This document shows, piece by piece, positions 58,686 to 64,000 of a DNA stretch of 64,000 bases. Position 1 is the first letter of the stretch, and every line of letters begins with the position of its first letter. The DNA is taken from the NCBI RefSeq assembly GCF_050948175.1, contig NW_027490092.1:1178001-1242000 (forward strand), read 5' to 3'. The notes below the pieces were generated by a model. It was given only the letters and a program-made list of their open reading frames with translations. It made no database searches and had not been told where the DNA came from. The position numbers and the translations under genes were made by a program. The stretch is from Xylocopa sonorina (Eukaryota > Arthropoda > Insecta > Hymenoptera > Apidae).

Positions 58686-59635
58686 GATCACTACAGCTTT
58701 GACAAGCAGACAATAAGAATTCCCAGCCCGGTGCAAGGTACAGTCTAATTTACATTCGTTTGAAGTGTAGAAATAGGTAAGGGTAATGCGATACATAGAA
58801 CATTACAACATTCTTGCTTTCGAACGTTGAAATGGGATACTCCACCGCACCGCATACAGCATTGGAACTCCATTGTTTTTACACGAAGACACTATGAAAC
58901 GCCGTCCCGATGCATATGACTGTAGAATTCAGATTCTTCTGAAGTATAGATACAAATAAGCATAATGCTATGCATAGAAGATTACAGCTCACTTAATTTG
59001 AAACGTTGCAATGATATGCGGCATAGCAATGCATGGAGCATTAAAACTCCATTAAAACTCCATTAAAACTCCATTTGATACGTAGACATTATGAAGTCAC
59101 TTCCTCTTGCATGAACCTGTAGAATTCACATACAGGATCCTTACTTTGAAACTTTGAAATAACAAGAGCCATTCGCACTGCATGGAACACTGCAACTCCA
59201 TTGCTTTGACACGCAGACACACTGAAGCGCCATCCCGTTGCACGGAACTGTAGAATTCATGTTTATAGGGAGTGTAGATGCCGATAAGCATAATGTTATT
59301 AATTGAAGATTGCAGCTTACTTACTTTGAAACGTTTAAATGGGATGCGCTGTCGCATTGCATGGTACTTTAGAACTCTACCGCTTTGACACGCAGACACT
59401 ATGAAGCGCTATTCCGTTCCATGGAAATGTATAATTCACAATCTTTGGAAATGTAAAGGCAGATAAGCATATTGCTTTGTTTAGAAGTTTTAGCTCACTT
59501 ACTTTGAAAATTTGCAATGAGGTACGCCTTTGAATTGCATGAAGTACTAGACCTCTTCCGTTTCCACAAGCAGACTCAGAACAGCGCCATCCCGTTGCAT
59601 GTAACAGTAGAAATCACAATCATTAGGCATAATAT
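58686..59635 (+). repeat. S1 satellite, forward
   Basis: Five monomers; contains a short triplication of AACTCCATTAAA near 59044-59075. Confidence 0.85.
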
Positions 59636-59638
59636 TAT

Positions 59639-60492
59639 CTATTGGCCATGATTTCCATTGCCTTTCCAAGATTTTTCATCAAACATGGTTTTTCGAGTCT
59701 TATCATGAATATAAGCTGTGGAACCGAAAATTCGTAAATACTTTACTTTAGGCTTTTTATCAAGCCACATTTCAAATGGCGTTTTGCTTTGTTTTAAAGC
59801 CTTTGTTGGGCTTAAGTTTATTAAATACGTCACAGTTAAAGCTGCTTCCATCAAAAACAGTTTATTTAAAGTGGCACCACTTATCATCGTGCGTGCCTTT
59901 TCTGTTACGTTTCTGACCATTCTCTCAGAAACACCAATTGGGGAGTTCGCAGAACTGTTAGATGGTAACTAGTACTCTTTTCTACACAATAATCTTTCAT
60001 CTCATTTGACAGATATTCTCTGCCATTATCGCTATACAACTGAGCAACTTTTAAATTAAAATGGGCCTCGCATCTAGTTGCAAAATCTTTAAGTGCAGAA
60101 AATACTGTTGATTTATATGTAATCAGGTATGTTGCACGGTAAAGTGTATATTCGACCACAAACAGGAGAAAATAATTCTTTCCGTTAATAGTTAAAGGAA
60201 TAATAAAACAACATACATCTGAATAAATAATAAACAATGGTCGCTTTACATGCTTCATATTCTTTACCTTTTCGAATGATAACCGTGCTTGCTTAGCTTT
60301 AATGCAAGCCTCACATAAATTATCATTCGGCACTATCATTTCAATATGATTTACATCATTGACCATTTTTTTATTCATCAAGTCTACGAATTTTGATCTT
60401 CCAATGTGGCCCAAACGCTGATGCGACAGTTCATAGTCATTATTTATTGTACTATGAATCTGGTGATTAATCAACTTTTCACCATTTTTCAT
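59639..60492 (-). pseudogene. Copia integrase (GAG-pre-integrase and core), frameshifted
   Basis: 195-codon frame (59905-60492): LSHQRLGHIGRSKFVDLMNK and NLCEACIKAKQARLSF (HHCC zinc site), RPLFIIYSDVC (first Asp), VAQLYSDNGREYLSNEMKDY (second Asp). After a frameshift near 59920 it reads MVRNVTEKARTMISGATLNK, LSPTKALKQSKTPFEMWLDK and YLRIFGSTAYIHDKTRK, typical of copia after the catalytic Glu. Truncated before RT. Confidence 0.85.
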
Positions 60493-60578
60493 GTGAAAAT
60501 CAGTAATAGATAAGCTATTTTATTCCTTACCTTTGATTATTTTCTCACCAGTTTTCATTACTTGAACGTTTCCATCTG

Positions 60579-60872
60579 TTACATATACGATGTCCATTCC
60601 TGCTTCTTGCATCCCTCTATCGGACAGCACCTTTCTGCCACCGAAATCTTCAAGGGTGGACTCAACTTGTCGAATGTCGGAAAGACATTATCACATTTGA
60701 CAATGTGATCCGACGCTCCGGAATCCAACAGAAACTTTAATTTGTTTTTATCGTCTTCCCCATTTTCATTGTACCCCGTCATAAAGGCAAACGAGGATGA
60801 CCAAATCTTTGTAATATCCAATTCTTCTGTTACTGGAGCTGCTTGGGTGAGTGACCTTTTTCTTTTCTGCAT
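60579..60872 (-). pseudogene. Copia protease region
   Basis: 97 codons including LKFLLDSGASDHIVKCDNVF, the aspartic protease active site (DSGA) of copia polyproteins, preceded by a spacer with IWSSSFAFMTG. The frame is lost after about 60620. Confidence 0.78.
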
Positions 60873-61564
60873 GCTGGACCGTTCTTTTATAATAGAAACG
60901 TTCTTCTATTTTATGCCCTTTCGCCCACAATCATGGCATTTTATATTTATCGTTTCTTTGGCCATTTAAATTATCTCTATCTGTATGTATCTTCTCAGTA
61001 TGTAATACTTTCGCGCTTGTCGAGCAGCCTGTTCGTAATTTTACTTCATGGACCAATAAACCAGTTTTTAGAAATGCTAATGTTGGATTGTCTTCGGGAA
61101 ATGTTCTATTGCCGTAATTACTCGCCATAGTATGTTGGAAGGATTAGTAGTAAATGGAAAGCTTTATTCGTTTCTTCTAATTTTGCACACGCTACTAAGA
61201 GTTCCGTGATTATGTCATTGAGTGGTGTAAAATGTTTTATCAAGGGCTGCTCTCCCTGTAGTTTTAAATTTAATAGTTTTTTTCTAACAGCCAATTGCGT
61301 GGCTAAACTATCTCTTTCATATATGTCATCCAATTTCTGCAAAATTTCAGCAGCAGTTTTCGCATTATTTGCGAAGTTCAAAATGGAATCTGCTAAATAT
61401 TCAGCATCCTCTCTGCTTTCCTCCAATTTTCAGTTATTTTTACTGGAATGGATTCATCAATAATTATCCAATTCGCTTAACAGAGTATCAATTCTTAATT
61501 GCAACATACTGTAGCGATCACCATCAAATTGTTTAATGTTCCTCTTGGTTTTTGTACTTTCCAT
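60873..61564 (-). pseudogene. Copia gag remnant with zinc knuckle
   Basis: Starts at ATG 61564 (MESTKTKRNIKQFDGDRYSM, RIDTLLSELDNY, then stops). It continues in 61118-61426: MEESREDAEYLADSIL, AAEILQKLDDIYERDSLATQ, LAVRKKLLNLKLQ, FTPLNDIITELLVACAKLEE, the UBN2-type gag of copia. The later part reads CHDCGRKGHKIEERF (near 60930), a CCHC knuckle whose last Cys is replaced by Arg. Stops and at least two frameshifts. Confidence 0.75.
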
Positions 61565-61731
61565 ATTTCTCTTTTCTTTCATAAGGAAAGGTTTATATTC
61601 ACTAATAATGTTCCTTTAATAGTATAATCACTTATTTATACTTCTGATATTACACTTATAATCACATAATCACGTACACAAAAGTTATCACTAAAAAGAA
61701 TATCTACTAAAGTGTTAATACTATTAAAATA

Positions 61732-61751
61732 CGTAAACTGGGCCCACAACC
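61732..61751 (-). promoter_or_regulatory. Copia-type primer-binding site (initiator Met half-tRNA)
   Basis: Minus strand GGTTGTGGGCCCAGTTTACG just inside the LTR. It resembles the complement of the anticodon-arm region of initiator tRNA-Met, which copia uses as an internally cleaved half-tRNA primer. Confidence 0.7.
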
Positions 61752-61754
61752 TAT

Positions 61755-62057
61755 TGAATTATGGGTAAATATAAACGAAAAGCTGTCCAAAGTTCTTTAT
61801 AGTCTGTAACTTTATTCTTAAGGTTTGATGGTACGTCCTTACGTTTAAACGCTCTAATAATTGTGAGGACACCGCATAGGAAATATAGGGTCCTCCCTCC
61901 TAAAGAAATAGACGGCGCAAAGTCTGCACGTGTTTTCCTTTCAGGCCACGAGGTATAAACAGTCGTGAACCCTACTCGAACCGACAGAACTATTTCACAG
62001 TTTATATACTGGATTCCATTTCCTAACTCAAGATTCATTTTTGTTTCTCCGTTGACA
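61755..62057 (-). repeat. 5' LTR of copia element
   Basis: About 303 bp, minus strand TGTCAAC ... AATTCA. Right boundary at 62057; satellite resumes by about 62076. Confidence 0.65.
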
Positions 62058-62075
62058 TTTGAAATAATGCAATAG

Positions 62076-62940
62076 CAGTAAGCTGTTATGTATAGCATTA
62101 CAAATATCTGCCACAACACTTCAAAAGAACGTTAATTCTATATGTCCATGCAACAAGATAGCCCTTCATACAGTCTGCCTGTTGGAGCAACAGGATCCTA
62201 ATGCTTCATGACATGCAGTGGCGAATCTCACATCAATGTTTACAAGTAAGTAAGCTGAAACATTCTATGCATAGGATTACGCTTGTCAGCTTTTACACTT
62301 CAAAGATATGTGGATTCTGCAATTTCTTGAAACAGGATTTCGCATCGCATTGTCTGCGTGTCGTAACAATAGAGCTCTAATGCTACATGCCGTGCAATGG
62401 GCCATTTCGTTTCAACATTACAAACTTTGTAACCTCTAACCTTCTGTGCATAGCATTATACTTATCTGCGTGTGCACTTCACAAGAATGTGAATTCTATA
62501 ATTCAATGCAACGGGGTCCGTCTGCATAGTGTCTGCGTATCAAAGAAGTAGGGTTTTAATGCCCCATGCCATGCGATAGCGCATCTCATTTCAACGTATA
62601 GAAGTAAGTAGTCTGTAATCTACTATGCATGACATTATGCCGGCTGCTTCAACACTCAAAGAATGTAAGTTCTACAGTTCCATGCAACAGGAAGCAGCTT
62701 CATAATGTCTACACGTCAAAGCAACGAAGTTCTAATACCCCATTCAATACTGGGGCAAATCTCATTCCAACGTTTCAATCAAAGTAAACTGCAATCCTCC
62801 ATGCATAGTATTATGCTTAACTGTTTCTACACTTTAGAAGAAAGTGAATTCTACGATTCCATGCAATGGAATGGCGCTTCACAGTGTCTGCGTGTCAAAT
62901 GAGGAGAGTCCTAATTCTCCATGCATTAGTGAGTGAGTTA
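62076..62940 (-). repeat. S1 satellite, reverse
   Basis: Four to five monomers (GTGAATTCTACGATTCCATG, GTGTCTGCGTGTCAAATG). Ends at the gypsy fragment. Confidence 0.85.
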
Positions 62941-62945
62941 TTCTT

Positions 62946-64000
62946 CACTCGGCCGTCCTGCATGAACAATCGTTCCGAATGTCATGCCGTCATTCTTCAT
63001 TCATGTCGTCTTCGATTTCAGATAAATATCATAGATTTCTTCGATCCACAATTTCATAGAATCTGCTGACATCGATGTTTATAGGGGTCCTTCTCCTTGC
63101 CCTACCTTTCAAACTACAAACCGTTGATTGTGTAAAACTCGTGCAACTACATACGGTTCAAAATATTTATGAGCTATATTTAGACCAGTACTCTGTTGCA
63201 TACGTTTAATTGCTACTTGATCTCCTTCACGATAAATTCTAGCTTTTCGTCTACTTTTGTTAAAAGTTCGCCTATTCTCTTATTGGACGCTGGATATATT
63301 TTTACTTGCTTGAAGTCGTACTTCATCTCGATTATCTTGAAAAGGTGCGATCCATTCCTTATCAAGTATGTCTCGGATGTCAAGATAACCTTTAAGTCGA
63401 GGATGTGTCCCAAAGAGAAGATGAAACGGTGACGTGCCAATATTTCGATGTATTGTTGATTTCAAACATTGTTGATCTACTTCTAAATACTTATATCATT
63501 CACAGGGCTTAGGTTGTAGCTAATATTGCTGACAACAGTATGAATGTTCTATTACGACGTTCAACATGACCATTAGCTCTAAGATTTCCTGTTGTTGTTG
63601 AAACATGTTCTATATTATCTTCTTGAGAATAATGCTTGAAATCATTTGCTGTGAAAGCTGTTCCCCTATCAGAAATTATTCGACGCAGATTACAGAAAAT
63701 AGTCGCTTGCTTCTTCATGAGTGACAAAACTTTATCTGTAGTAGTAGATGATGTAGTATAAAGCCATGTAAATTTTGTAAAAGCATCTATCACTACAAAT
63801 ATATACTGATACGTTTATATTTGTCGATAGCAGTAGTTTAATATGATCGATATGAAATGTATCAAAAGGAATACTCCCCTTTTCAATCGGATTTAAATGA
63901 CACTCCTGCTTCCCCAGCATCTTTTCGGCTAAGATGCATGCAACACAATTTCTTACCACCTGTTCAACTTGCTGCCGAAGGTTTGGAATCTAATAATCTT
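62946..64000 (-). mobile_element. Second copy of decayed gypsy family, 3' part
   Basis: Minus-strand counterpart of 10500-11350, running off the window. Ends at the pol/LTR junction (GGACGGCCGAGTGAAG) with only about ten bases of LTR left before satellite. Confidence 0.82.
63213..64000 (-). pseudogene. Gypsy integrase, frameshifted (second copy)
   Basis: Order on the minus strand: zinc-binding half VRNCVACILAEKMLGKQECH and PFDTFHIDHI with the first catalytic Asp (63732-63959). After a frameshift: DAFTKFTWLYTTSSTTTDKV, RRIISDRGTAFTANDFKHYS (second Asp), RANGHVERRNRTF (Glu) in 63509-63793. Then IHRNIGTSPFHLLFGTHPRL and RDEVRLQASKNIS (63280-63465), and RVDEKLEFIVKEI. It retains the region deleted from the 8594-11584 copy, so the two copies complement each other for describing the family. 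The open reading is broken at least twice. Confidence 0.83.

Larger units (their letters stand above)
59639..62057 (-). mobile_element. Ty1/copia retrotransposon, 3' truncated
   Basis: Minus strand from the 5' LTR (62057-61755) through gag, protease and integrase, cut off at 59639 inside the integrase C-terminal region; RT, RNase H and the 3' LTR are missing. Satellite is forward on the left and reverse on the right. Frameshifts in gag and integrase. Confidence 0.85.

Noticed and set aside
1..64000. tRNA or rRNA genes
   Set aside because: I found no convincing cloverleaf or rRNA core; the only tRNA-like matches are retrotransposon primer-binding sites.

Overview
This is a gene-poor eukaryotic window, most likely from an insect and probably a hymenopteran (bee, wasp or ant). 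The organism call is an inference from the mix of elements: Ty3/gypsy, copia and piggyBac-type elements, an R1-type non-LTR retrotransposon, and degenerate TTAGG-like arrays. It reads as pericentromeric or other satellite-rich heterochromatin. Very little looks like an intact host gene. Nearly everything is satellite DNA, transposable elements (TEs) in various states of decay, and an old inverted segmental duplication.

Layout: 1-2600 copy A of a duplicated unit. 2819-4968 long LTR-like element. 5360-8593 satellite S1 (about 179-bp monomers), reverse then forward. 8594-11584 decayed Ty3/gypsy element with divergent LTRs, inserted in S1. 11589-13077 satellite. 13078-28060 copy B of the unit, in reverse orientation. 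Copy B holds a young CsRn1-type gypsy element (16512-21619), an HSDL2-like pseudogene (23495-24060), TTAGG-like DNA and an R1-type non-LTR fragment. 28066-33865 satellites S1 and S2 (about 173 bp) around an inverted partial copy of the LTR-like element. 33871-37405 nested piggyBac remnants. 37406-46570 copy C of the unit, mirror image of B, with a 1.26-kb solo LTR. 46649-50523 LTR fragment and satellites. 50524-50898 a piggyBac-derived MITE. 51151-54970 AT-rich satellite S3 (about 132 bp) split by a piggyBac element. 54975-62940 satellite blocks alternating in orientation, with piggyBac and copia remnants at the switches. 62946-64000 the 3' part of a second copy of the decayed gypsy family, running off the window.

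The best-supported coding elements are the CsRn1-type gypsy pol (protease, RT, RNase H, integrase, one nonsense codon) and three piggyBac-like transposase families, all broken. Host-derived coding sequence is limited to duplicated exon remnants inside units A, B and C.

The most unusual structure is at the piggyBac-type ends. Several elements with unrelated sequence carry a short subterminal array of palindromic or repeated motifs spaced 43-44 bp, in three of them about 15-17 bp from the TTAA target. The second is satellite blocks that reverse orientation at nearly the same monomer phase, so that inversion points form mirror-image junctions, several of them occupied by a TE. All alignments here were made by eye; percent identities and phylogenies were not computed.
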